7,151 nucleotides of DNA from MGBC108787 sp964430695 (GCA_964430695.1 CAYSFO010000055.1:1-7151), one strand, 5' to 3'; shown: positions 1 through 6,492, counted from the stretch's first letter. A program made the numbers and translations. The notes: generated from the sequence alone by a model not told the origin.

Positions 1-148
1 AAGTAGCATGATTTAGTTCATCTTTAGAGATTCCTGTAATCGCATGTAATACATCCACTACCATTTCTCTATTATTTTGATGACACATAACGGCTTTAAA
101 CATAGCATCGTTAAGTAGATTAATCTTTTTTTCTTCTTCGAAATTCAT
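1..148 (-). CDS. Rpn/PD-(D/E)XK nuclease-transposase family protein, N-terminal 49 codons (partial)
   Basis: An open frame starts with ATG at 146-148 and runs without a stop to the left edge, so the C-terminal part is missing. A good Shine-Dalgarno site (GAGGGAG, 154-160) lies 5 nt before the ATG, which supports the start. The visible protein begins MNFEEEKKINLLNDAMFKAV and continues through NREMVVDVLHAITGISKDEL. The pattern 'ND-x-x-FK-x-V ... N-R-E-x-x-x-D-x-L-x-A-I-x-G-I' matches the N-terminus of the Rpn/PDDEXK_2 family (recombination-promoting nuclease, often annotated as PD-(D/E)XK nuclease family transposase), as known from family members. The catalytic D and E/QxK residues would lie further in and cannot be seen, so nuclease activity is inferred from family only. 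It follows mtaB on the same strand but is separated from it by a terminator, so it is probably an independent unit. Confidence 0.7.
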   Translation of the reverse strand, partial: MNFEEEKKINLLNDAMFKAVMCHQNNREMVVDVLHAITGISKDELNHAT

Positions 149-171
149 TAAAACTCCCTCTTTCAAAAAAC

Positions 172-200
172 AATCTACCAAAGAAGAAAGGTTTAGGCAA
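172..200 (-). promoter_or_regulatory. Weak candidate promoter for the Rpn-type gene
   Basis: On the minus strand a -35-like TTGCCT (195-200) is followed after 17 bp by a -10-like TAGATT (172-177). Each matches the sigma-A consensus at 4 of 6 positions. It sits between the mtaB terminator and the start codon at 148, so position and spacing are right, but the match is poor in AT-rich DNA. Read-through from mtaB is an alternative source of transcription. Confidence 0.25.
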
Positions 201-230
201 ATCTCCGATTTTTAAAATTCGTAACAAACT

Positions 231-276
231 AAAAAGAAATGCCTAACCAATTATTAAAATTGGTAAAACATTTCTT
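231..276 (-). terminator. Rho-independent terminator of mtaB
   Basis: Read on the minus strand, AAGAAATG (269-276) pairs with CATTTCTT (234-241), and ACCAATT (258-264) pairs with AATTGGT (246-252) around a TTAAT loop. The four bases between the two blocks on each side add two G-U pairs and one A-U pair with one mismatch, giving an almost continuous 19-bp stem. A TTTTT run (231-235) follows immediately. It lies about 42 nt past the mtaB stop codon. The rest of 149-317 holds a small hairpin (199-211) and the weak promoter candidate, with no other gene seen. Confidence 0.8.
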
Positions 277-317
277 AAAATTTAATGTAATTTATACAAA
301 ATGAGTAAAATTTTTTA

Positions 318-1601
318 TTAATTATGTACTTTTATTTCCTCTCCAACTAAAATCTCATTTTTATACTCTTTTGTTTTTATCGTATAAAATTTATTTTTTT
401 CTAATTTTCTAGAAATTTTTATTTTCAAATAGTTGGAAGTAAATCCAACACTTTCTGTATCATAGACTTGTTCAATTAAAACCTCTACTTCTTGATTTAC
501 ATGATTTAAGTAGTATTCTTGTTCTAATTCTTTACTTACCTCGTTTAATCTTTTACTTCGATATTTTTTCGTTACATCATCCACTTGCTCTGGCATTCTA
601 CTGGATGCTGTCCCATCTCTTTTGGAATAAGGAAATACATGAATTTTAGCAAAATTCAAATTTTTACATGTATCAATTGTTTCTAAAAATAAATCTTCTG
701 TTTCATAAGGATGTCCAACAATGACATCTGTTGTAATACTAACATCTGGTTTTATAGCTCTTATTTTCTTTATTTTTTCTTTAAAATAATCTAAGTCATA
801 CTTACGATTCATACGTTTTAATATTTCATCACTTCCTGCTTGTAAAGGAATATGAAAATGATTTACAACTTTCGGATTATTTTTTATTTCAAAGAGCATT
901 TTATCATTTAATTCTGTAATTTCTATAGAGGAAATGCGAATTCTCTTTAAATTCTCTAATTTACTTATTTCGTGTATTAGATCAGCTAGGTCATGAACTC
1001 CATCTGGATTATATGACCCTGTATGAATTCCTGTTAACACAATCTCTTTGTGTCCATTTTCTACTAAATTTTTTATTTCTTTTATAGCTTTATCAAAATC
1101 TTTACTACGAACGTTTTTGCGAACATAAGGAATGATACAATAACTACAAAAATTATTACAGCCATCTTGAATTTTTACAAATGCTCTCGTATGACTAGCA
1201 AATTTTTCAATTTCCATATCCTCAAATGGCAAATTTTTTTCTTCATAAAACTTTACATATTGCTTTTTGTTTTTTACATATTCTTGTATTAAAAGATGAA
1301 TCTTGCTTTTGTCTCTATTTCCTATTAAAATATCTATCCCTAAGCTTTGATACTCCCCTTGTTTATTTTCACTACTACAACCACAAACCACTACAATTTT
1401 CCCTAAACGTTTCGCATGACGAACCATTTTTTTTGATTTATTATCTGCCATATTAGTTACAGAACAAGTATTGATAATGATGATATCAGCCTTTTCATCC
1501 TCTTCTACATAACAAAACTTATTTTTCACTAAATTTTCTTTTATCATTTCACTTTCATAAGCATTCACTTTGCACCCTAAAGTTATTATATTAAATTTCA
1601 T
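318..1601 (-). CDS. mtaB: tRNA (N6-L-threonylcarbamoyladenosine(37)-C2)-methylthiotransferase MtaB
   Basis: This is a radical-SAM enzyme of the methylthiotransferase family. MtaB (YqeV in B. subtilis) converts t6A37 to ms2t6A37 in ANN-decoding tRNAs in the cytoplasm, using two [4Fe-4S] clusters. The 427-residue protein has the usual length and full architecture. The N-terminal MTTase domain has cluster cysteines C10 (TLGCKVN), C46 (NTCSVTN) and C75 (CGCSSEN). The radical-SAM motif is C148-x3-C152-x2-C155 (DGCNNFCSYC). PLQAGSDEILKRMNRKY (252-268) and FPYSKRDGTASSRMP (323-337) are typical of the MtaB branch and argue against MiaB or RimO. A C-terminal TRAM domain covers about 364-425. The loop that usually reads GFPGE is GHPYE here (296-300). 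The start has a strong GAGGTG Shine-Dalgarno site (1607-1612) 5 nt upstream. It has its own promoter and terminator. Confidence 0.95.
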   Translation of the reverse strand: MKFNIITLGCKVNAYESEMIKENLVKNKFCYVEEDEKADIIIINTCSVTNMADNKSKKMVRHAKRLGKIVVVCGCSSENKQGEYQSLGIDILIGNRDKSKIHLLIQEYVKNKKQYVKFYEEKNLPFEDMEIEKFASHTRAFVKIQDGCNNFCSYCIIPYVRKNVRSKDFDKAIKEIKNLVENGHKEIVLTGIHTGSYNPDGVHDLADLIHEISKLENLKRIRISSIEITELNDKMLFEIKNNPKVVNHFHIPLQAGSDEILKRMNRKYDLDYFKEKIKKIRAIKPDVSITTDVIVGHPYETEDLFLETIDTCKNLNFAKIHVFPYSKRDGTASSRMPEQVDDVTKKYRSKRLNEVSKELEQEYYLNHVNQEVEVLIEQVYDTESVGFTSNYLKIKISRKLEKNKFYTIKTKEYKNEILVGEEIKVHN

Positions 1602-1625
1602 TGATTCACCTCAAAATATGTTTGT

Positions 1626-1634
1626 ATTATATCA
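1626..1634 (-). promoter_or_regulatory. Extended -10 promoter of mtaB
   Basis: The minus strand reads TGA-TATAAT (1626-1634): a perfect -10 hexamer with the upstream TGn of an extended -10 element. No good -35 box lies at 16-18 bp, because that position is occupied by the T-run of the preceding terminator; extended -10 promoters commonly do without one. The predicted transcript start is near 1619, leaving a leader of roughly 18 nt that holds the Shine-Dalgarno site. Confidence 0.75.
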
Positions 1635-1643
1635 TCAAGAAAC

Positions 1644-1667
1644 AAAAGAAAAAAGGCTTTTCGCCTT
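1644..1667 (-). terminator. Rho-independent terminator of the 162-residue gene, overlapping its stop codon
   Basis: On the minus strand AAGGC (1663-1667) and GCCTT (1653-1657) form a 5-bp stem around GAAAA (1658-1662), followed by TTTT, C and TTTT (1644-1652). The first two stem bases (1666-1667) belong to the TAA stop codon at 1666-1668, so the hairpin begins inside the stop codon. The T-run lies directly upstream of the mtaB -10 element. Confidence 0.85.
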
Positions 1668-2154
1668 AATTTAATAATTCATTTAATGCTTTTAATGTTT
1701 CTAAAAATGCTTCTTCTTTTTCAAAATTAAATAAACTATTTGTTTTGTCTGTCTCGTTCTTTGTATCCGTAGTGGTAAGAGAATTTAAATTAATCTTTTT
1801 TATGGAAACTTCATTATTTATCAGTTCTTCTTTGTCATAATTAATCGTTCCTGCTTGTTTTTTCTTTATTAATTCATCATAACTAATAATCGCTTTTTCT
1901 TCTTGTTCTTCTTCATAACTGGTAAATTCAACTGTTTTTGGTTCGGCATTTTCAATTGTGGTTACGATTTCTTTTAGGTCAATATCCTCATTATTAAACA
2001 GTGTCGTGGCTTCTTCCTCTTCTTCACTTGTTTTTATAATATAAATTAAAGAAACAACTAAAATAATCAATATTACAATAGCAACATATAATAATAAATC
2101 CAATTGGTTTAAACTTTTAATAAACCCAAGTATATCACTAAATAGTTGTTTCAT
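1666..2154 (-). CDS. Single-pass membrane protein with acidic tail, unknown function
   Basis: I do not recognise this 162-residue protein. The start at 2154 (MKQLFSDILG) was chosen because AGGAG (2163-2167) lies 8 nt upstream and a good promoter sits just before that; the longer frame back to 2211 would begin upstream of the promoter. Residues about 18-40 (LDLLLYVAIVILIILVVSLIYII) form one transmembrane helix. They are followed by KTSEEEEEA and a roughly 120-residue polar, acidic and probably partly disordered region, with a second acidic stretch YEEEQEEKAIISYDEL (80-95) and a predicted helix at the C-terminus (FEKEEAFLETLKALNELL). There is no cleavable signal peptide or lipobox and no cysteine. 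Membrane orientation is not clear from flanking charges. The overall form suggests a membrane-anchored scaffold or adaptor, but this is only inference. It is monocistronic by its own promoter and terminator. Confidence 0.8.
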   Translation of the reverse strand: MKQLFSDILGFIKSLNQLDLLLYVAIVILIILVVSLIYIIKTSEEEEEATTLFNNEDIDLKEIVTTIENAEPKTVEFTSYEEEQEEKAIISYDELIKKKQAGTINYDKEELINNEVSIKKINLNSLTTTDTKNETDKTNSLFNFEKEEAFLETLKALNELLN

Positions 2155-2162
2155 ACTTCTCA

Positions 2163-2167
2163 CTCCT
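2163..2167 (-). promoter_or_regulatory. Shine-Dalgarno site fixing the start of the 162-residue gene
   Basis: AGGAG on the minus strand lies 8 nt before the ATG at 2152-2154. The alternative upstream ATG at 2211 has no comparable site and would lie outside the predicted transcript. Confidence 0.75.
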
Positions 2168-2173
2168 AATTCC

Positions 2174-2203
2174 ATTTTACCATAAGTAAAGACAATGTGT
2201 AAA
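2174..2203 (-). promoter_or_regulatory. Sigma-A promoter of the 162-residue gene
   Basis: On the minus strand, -35 TTTACA (2198-2203, 5 of 6 matches) is followed after 18 bp by -10 TAAAAT (2174-2179, 5 of 6), preceded by TGG (2180-2182), an extended -10 element. The predicted start near 2167 would put the transcript's first bases at the Shine-Dalgarno site, giving an unusually short leader of about 13 nt. Confidence 0.7.
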
Positions 2204-2238
2204 TAAAACAAAAAGATTTACATAGTAAGATGTAAATC
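2204..2238 (-). terminator. Rho-independent terminator of the 422-residue gene, overlapping its stop codon
   Basis: The minus strand reads GATTTACAT (2230-2238), loop CTTACT, ATGTAAATC (2215-2223): a perfect 9-bp stem followed by TTTTTGTTTT and further T-rich sequence. The TGA stop codon occupies 2237-2239, so two of its bases are the outermost stem bases. The -35 box of the next gene begins directly after the T-tract. Confidence 0.85.
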
Positions 2239-3505
2239 ATTCTTTTATCTTATAAGGATCATTTAAAGTCCCCGATCCACTCACAATTGTCTTTTTTAAA
2301 AGTGTAATTACTGGTTTTATTCCTCGGTAATAACTACCAACACTTTCTGTTTGTAATTTTCCGTCAGAACTTATTTCAAAAAAGATTATTTCATTATTTT
2401 CGCTTGTATTTGGAGTTAATGTCCACCAAGAAGTTCTATCTTTTTCTGTATATAAATAATAATTTGTATTTGTACTATTTTTTGTTGCTCCGGCGAAGAC
2501 TACTTCATCAGCATTTAAAAGCCCAATTTTTGACGAAAAGCTAGTTCCTAAACAATTATAGGTCTGATTAAAATCTGTAAGTAAACGTGTATTGCCTAAA
2601 TAATAGTTTTTATTGTTTTCTACAAGTCCAATAGAATCATCTGTGCAATATTTAAAAGGCATGAGATCTGCTTCTTGATTGCTTAAATTTTCTTTATACC
2701 AATCTTGCAATGTATTATAAATATTTGATTTTGTAAAATCTAATTTTTCGTTTATAGATTCTGTACTATCGGTATCATAAAAGTTTGCTGTACTACTAAT
2801 CATTTCATTTAAAACTAATTTTACACTTCCATTGCCATTGATTCTTACAATCCGCCAAGTCATATCAGCAAATTCTACATAATTGTTTTCTACATTGCCT
2901 CGAAAATAATAAGTTATTCCATAATCGTCAGTTGTTTCGATCAACCCTTCATTACTTTCTGCTGCTTCTTCCCCAATTTTTGTTTGCGCTTCTTTTTTTA
3001 TTTCATTATCTTTTTGAATAGTAGTAGCAAAGTATTCCTCTGCTTCTTTTTCAATGGCAACGACTAAAGTGGCACTTAAATTTAGTTTTTCAGATCCATA
3101 AATAGTGAATTCATAAGAATGGGTTGAATTTCCATCAATAGCAATCGAGTTTGTTAAATATGTCTCTTGAAGAGAATAATCATTTTGTTCTATATTTAAT
3201 TTGTTATTTTTTTCTTTCAATGTAAAATTAATATTTTGATTTCCTTTTATATTGTCTAAATAAATAGAATAAAATGTTTTTTCCTCGTCATTATTCGTTA
3301 TAGAAAAAGAATATGTTTTTGTCTGCTCATCCATTTTAATTTTATTTCCATTGATATAATTGATAGATAAATTGTTTTCGACAACAATTAAAGGATTTCG
3401 ACTCTCCATATATTTTTGATATTTTGCATAAAGAATTAGCATTAAAATTATTACTATTAAAAATAATCCTATAATTTTAAAAATTGTTTTATAACTCTTT
3501 TCCAT
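2237..3505 (-). CDS. Membrane-anchored extracytoplasmic protein with WWTLTP/GIKPVI domain, unknown function
   Basis: No gene name can be given. This 422-residue protein has an uncleaved N-terminal anchor (hydrophobic residues about 8-26, preceded by positive charges), so the bulk is probably outside the cell. Residues about 38-150 are rich in alternating beta-type strands (YSFSITNNDEEKTFYSIYL, HSYEFTIYG), suggesting a beta-sandwich domain; a likeness to TasA/camelysin-type folds is only a guess. A charged linker (150-192, IEKEAEEY... KIGEEAAESNE) is probably helical. The C-terminal part (195-420) has YYFRGNVENNYVEFADMTWR, WRIVRINGNGSVKLVLNE, SWWTLTP (359-365), RGIKPVITL (394-402) and VSGSGTLNDPYKI at the end. 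These features recur, as I recall, in surface proteins of uncultured gut Firmicutes, near DUF6273-like domains. The only two cysteines (C287, C318) could form a disulfide. The start has AAAGGG about 9 nt upstream. Own promoter and terminator. Confidence 0.8.
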   Translation of the reverse strand: MEKSYKTIFKIIGLFLIVIILMLILYAKYQKYMESRNPLIVVENNLSINYINGNKIKMDEQTKTYSFSITNNDEEKTFYSIYLDNIKGNQNINFTLKEKNNKLNIEQNDYSLQETYLTNSIAIDGNSTHSYEFTIYGSEKLNLSATLVVAIEKEAEEYFATTIQKDNEIKKEAQTKIGEEAAESNEGLIETTDDYGITYYFRGNVENNYVEFADMTWRIVRINGNGSVKLVLNEMISSTANFYDTDSTESINEKLDFTKSNIYNTLQDWYKENLSNQEADLMPFKYCTDDSIGLVENNKNYYLGNTRLLTDFNQTYNCLGTSFSSKIGLLNADEVVFAGATKNSTNTNYYLYTEKDRTSWWTLTPNTSENNEIIFFEISSDGKLQTESVGSYYRGIKPVITLLKKTIVSGSGTLNDPYKIKE

Positions 3506-3531
3506 ACAATCAACCCTTTGTTTCTATATTT

Positions 3532-3560
3532 AGTATAGCAATGGCAGTATGCCTTGTCAA
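3532..3560 (-). promoter_or_regulatory. Strong sigma-A promoter of the 422-residue gene
   Basis: On the minus strand a perfect -35 TTGACA (3555-3560) is followed after 17 bp by -10 TATACT (3532-3537), preceded by TGC (3538-3540), an extended -10 element. This is the best promoter in the window. The predicted start is near 3525, giving a leader of about 20 nt. A short dyad, GGCA-n3-TGCC (3543-3553), lies inside the spacer and might be an operator. Confidence 0.85.
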
Positions 3561-3580
3561 ATTATGATTTGTTAGTATTG

Positions 3581-3615
3581 TAAAGAAAAAAACATTTATT
3601 TTTTTAAATGTTTTT
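3581..3615 (-). terminator. Terminator of the dnaK-pepF-dnaJ unit, containing the dnaJ stop codon
   Basis: On the minus strand AAAAACATTTA (3605-3615) pairs with TAAATGTTTTT (3588-3598) around a six-A loop: a perfect 11-bp but AT-only stem, with the T-run continuing to 3586 and then CTTT. The dnaJ stop codon TAA (3596-3598) is part of the second arm. The thermodynamic stability is modest because there is a single G-C pair, so some read-through is possible. Confidence 0.7.
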
Positions 3616-4708
3616 GGAAATTTTTAAAGACTATATCATCGTCTAAACCAGTATCTGCTAACTCTTCTAGTAGTTTCTTTTGATTACGGTTTAGCTTTGT
3701 AGGGGTTATGACATTTAAGATAACATACATATCTCCTTTTCGCATTGAATTCGGAATTTTAATTCCTTTTCCTTTTAATTTCAATTTATCATTGGTACAA
3801 GTTCCAGGTTTAATTTCTAGAATGACATTGTTTTCAAGGGTAGGAATTTCTTTTTTACAACCAAGAGCAGCTTCGGTAATCGTTAGAGGGACTTCTAAAT
3901 AAATATCTTCATCTTCACGTATAAAATATTCATGTTTTTTGACAACAAATTCAATATAGATATCGCCATTGGGTCCTCCATTTGTTCCCGCTTCTCCTTT
4001 TCCACTTATACGTAATTGATATCCTGTGTCAACACCTTCTGGAATGGTAACCACAATTTCTTTGTTTTGTCTAACATGTCCTGTTCCACGACAATCATTG
4101 CATGTTTTTTCAAATGTTTTTCCCTCTCCATTACAAGCATTACAAATGGTTTGTGTTTGAAAAATGCCAAACATAGATTTTTGTTCTACAACGATGGTTC
4201 CTCGCCCATTACATTTTGTACAAGTTTTGGGATTGAATCCACCTTCTCCATGGCAAGTTGGACATGTCTCATTCAAATCAATGTTTAAACTTTTCTTACA
4301 ACCAAATACGGCTTCCTCGAAAGTTAAATTCATTTTTACTAAACGATCACGTCCTTTCGATGGCCCATTTTTCGTACGACGAGATCCGCCAAAATTAAAG
4401 CCAAAAGAAGACCCAAATAAATCATCAAAAATACTACTCAAGTCAATATCTTCGGCATTAAATCCTTGGAATCCACTCGAACCACCTTCGAATGCCGCAT
4501 GACCAAATTGGTCATATTGACGACGTTTGTCAGGATCTGAAAGAATGGCATAGGCTTCTCCAATTTCTTTAAATTTAGCTTCGGCATCAGCTTCTTTGTT
4601 TACATCGGGATGATATTGTTTAGCAAGTTTACGAAAAGCTCTTTTAATTTCTTCATCTGTAGCCGTTTTAGGTACTCCTAATACCTCATAATAATCTTTT
4701 TTATTCAT
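3596..4708 (-). CDS. dnaJ: Chaperone protein DnaJ (Hsp40)
   Basis: This is the cytoplasmic co-chaperone that binds unfolded substrates and stimulates DnaK's ATPase. The 370-residue protein has the complete type I layout: J domain (about 4-69) with the HPD motif at 33-35; Gly/Phe-rich region (about 70-110); a zinc-binding domain with four CxxCxGxG repeats, CPTCHGEG (149-156), CTKCNGRG (163-170), CNACNGEG (189-196) and CNDCRGTG (203-210); and the C-terminal substrate-binding and dimerisation domains to about 350. The linker between the first two zinc motifs looks about three residues shorter than in E. coli DnaJ. The ATG lies inside the end of the upstream peptidase gene: the two share the 8 nt ATGAATAA, and a stop occurs two codons upstream in frame, so this is the only sensible start. 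A GAGGAAG site sits about 10 nt upstream of it, so initiation is probably translationally coupled. Confidence 0.98.
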   Translation of the reverse strand: MNKKDYYEVLGVPKTATDEEIKRAFRKLAKQYHPDVNKEADAEAKFKEIGEAYAILSDPDKRRQYDQFGHAAFEGGSSGFQGFNAEDIDLSSIFDDLFGSSFGFNFGGSRRTKNGPSKGRDRLVKMNLTFEEAVFGCKKSLNIDLNETCPTCHGEGGFNPKTCTKCNGRGTIVVEQKSMFGIFQTQTICNACNGEGKTFEKTCNDCRGTGHVRQNKEIVVTIPEGVDTGYQLRISGKGEAGTNGGPNGDIYIEFVVKKHEYFIREDEDIYLEVPLTITEAALGCKKEIPTLENNVILEIKPGTCTNDKLKLKGKGIKIPNSMRKGDMYVILNVITPTKLNRNQKKLLEELADTGLDDDIVFKNFQKHLKK

Positions 4709-6485
4709 CTTGCATCACTTCCTCTAATTCTTTAATTTTTTTATTGATTAAATCAAATGCTTCATTAAATACATGTATATCCGTTAAATCAATATTGGCT
4801 TGCTTTAAAATATTTAATGGATAATCACTTGTTCCACTAGATAAGAATGTAATATATTCTTCTACGGCATTTGCTTCTTTATTTAATATACGCTTAGCAA
4901 AAATGAGAGCACAAATTAATCCAATTGCGTATTTGTAAACATAATAAGAAGTATAAAAGTGAGGGATACGCATCCATTCATATTTTATTTTTTCGTCTAA
5001 AATTACTTCTTTATCAAAATAATTTTCTACTAATTTATAATATTCATTTGATATAAATTCTTCCGTTAAAGATGTACCTTCTTGTTCGCTTTTATGCATT
5101 TTATATTCAAATTCTGCAAACATCGTTTGGCGATAAATTGTTGCTTGTACTCTTGATAAAAAGTCGGCTAGCACTTTTCTTTTCTCTGCATTCGTCTTAG
5201 CATTTTGATAAAGATATTCACTTAATAATACTTCATTTAAAGTACTGGCTATTTCTGCTAAGAAAATTGGATTATCTTGATATTGCAGTGGTTGCTTTTC
5301 TTCCGTATATAAAGTGTTCATGGCATGCCCAAGTTCATGGGTTATTGTTGTTAATGAATCAAATGTATCAATATGATTTAAAAATACATATCGATGCCAC
5401 TGAAAAGCCCCACTTCTTTTTCCTTCATTCGGATAGTAGTCAATATATTTACTAGCAAACATAAAATTTAGTTTTTTTAAATAATCTTCTCCTAATGGTT
5501 TTAGTGCCTCTTTTAATATTTCTTTACATTTAGGAATTGTATATTCTTTTGTTTCTTCTACTTCTAATTCCAAATAATTATCATAAATATGATATGTTTT
5601 AATATTTAATATTTTTTTACGCATTTTTTGAAATTTGAATATCAAATTTCTGTTTTCTTTTACTGTTTTTAATAAATTTTCATAAACAGATTTATCAATA
5701 TTTTCTTCATTTAAGGCCATTGCCAAACTACTATCAAATTTACGTACAAGAGCTACTGCGTTATCCTCCATAACATTGGTATTATATAAAGAAGCTATTG
5801 TATTCTTATGATTTTTATAGAAATCAAAATAGGTTTCAAAAGCATCTTGTCTAACTTTTTGATTTCTGTTTTTTAATAAGGATATGAAATTGCTTTGAAG
5901 TATTTGAACTGGTTGTTCATCCACTATAATTTCTCCTAAATTTCCTTCTGCATCATTTAATATTTCATTGGTATCTCCTGATTTACCATAAGAACGTGTT
6001 AAATGTTTAATTAGCATTTCTTCTTTTTCATTTAAAATATGTTCCTTATCTTTGAAAATACTATCAAAAACAAAAGCAAAACTTTTTAATTTTGGCTCTT
6101 CTTCGCTATATTTTTTTACTAATTCCTGTTTGTTTTTAAGAATTTCTGGAACAACAAAAGATGTCTCTACAGTGATATGATGATAGAATTCTTCAGCGTT
6201 TATAGCATATTCATTTCCTTCTGTACAAGTTAAATCTTCATATTTATATAAATTACTCCATACATAAAGATCTCTAATGATTCCTTCTAGCTCTGTGGAT
6301 TTTTCACAATACTTAAGTAAATTCTTTGCTGAATCAAGAAGATGTCCTTTTAAATCTATTATCTGTTTTAAAAGTTTAGAGGCTTTTTCTTTTTTCTTTT
6401 CATAGTCTTCTTTATCTTTGATTAACAATGTTCTATCCCATTTATATTCATCTGGCACTTCGCTTCTATTTTTATATTTTTGCAT
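4701..6485 (-). CDS. pepF: Oligoendopeptidase F, M3-family zinc metallopeptidase
   Basis: PepF-type enzymes are cytoplasmic zinc endopeptidases that cut short peptides but not folded proteins. The zinc-binding HELGH motif is at residues 383-387, and the likely third ligand is the Glu of AEIASTLNE (E411). Other family signatures are NRSEVPDEYKWD near the N-terminus, GKRSGAFQW (355-363) before the active site, IPHFYTSYYVYKYAIG and FLSSGTSDYPLNILKQA near the C-terminus. From the start chosen here the protein has 594 residues, close to the usual 600. I chose ATG 6485 and not 6509 because AAAGGAG lies 7 nt upstream of 6485, and using 6509 would place that site inside the coding region. The gene lies between dnaK and dnaJ, an unusual position, overlaps dnaJ by 8 nt, and follows dnaK after a 60-nt gap with a hairpin. 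A role in clearing peptides from chaperone-linked proteolysis is inference. Confidence 0.93.
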   Translation of the reverse strand: MQKYKNRSEVPDEYKWDRTLLIKDKEDYEKKKEKASKLLKQIIDLKGHLLDSAKNLLKYCEKSTELEGIIRDLYVWSNLYKYEDLTCTEGNEYAINAEEFYHHITVETSFVVPEILKNKQELVKKYSEEEPKLKSFAFVFDSIFKDKEHILNEKEEMLIKHLTRSYGKSGDTNEILNDAEGNLGEIIVDEQPVQILQSNFISLLKNRNQKVRQDAFETYFDFYKNHKNTIASLYNTNVMEDNAVALVRKFDSSLAMALNEENIDKSVYENLLKTVKENRNLIFKFQKMRKKILNIKTYHIYDNYLELEVEETKEYTIPKCKEILKEALKPLGEDYLKKLNFMFASKYIDYYPNEGKRSGAFQWHRYVFLNHIDTFDSLTTITHELGHAMNTLYTEEKQPLQYQDNPIFLAEIASTLNEVLLSEYLYQNAKTNAEKRKVLADFLSRVQATIYRQTMFAEFEYKMHKSEQEGTSLTEEFISNEYYKLVENYFDKEVILDEKIKYEWMRIPHFYTSYYVYKYAIGLICALIFAKRILNKEANAVEEYITFLSSGTSDYPLNILKQANIDLTDIHVFNEAFDLINKKIKELEEVMQDE

Positions 6486-6492
6486 TCTTGCA

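Noticed and set aside
1226..1456. Plus-strand open frame of 76 codons opposite mtaB.
   Set aside because: It is antisense to the conserved MTTase domain coding region and has no Shine-Dalgarno site or recognisable content.
2155..2211. N-terminal extension (MFYLHIVFTYGKMELGVRS) of the 162-residue protein.
   Set aside because: It begins upstream of the predicted promoter -10 and transcript start, and MKQLF at 2154 has a proper Shine-Dalgarno site.
2237..3505. Possible reading of TGA as tryptophan (Mycoplasma-like code), considered because of the AT-richness.
   Set aside because: Trp is encoded by TGG in these genes and TGA is the terminal stop of the 422-residue gene, directly followed by a terminator, so the standard code applies.
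4016..4502. Two overlapping plus-strand open frames opposite dnaJ.
   Set aside because: They lie wholly within the well-conserved dnaJ gene in antisense, overlap each other, and show no protein-like motifs.
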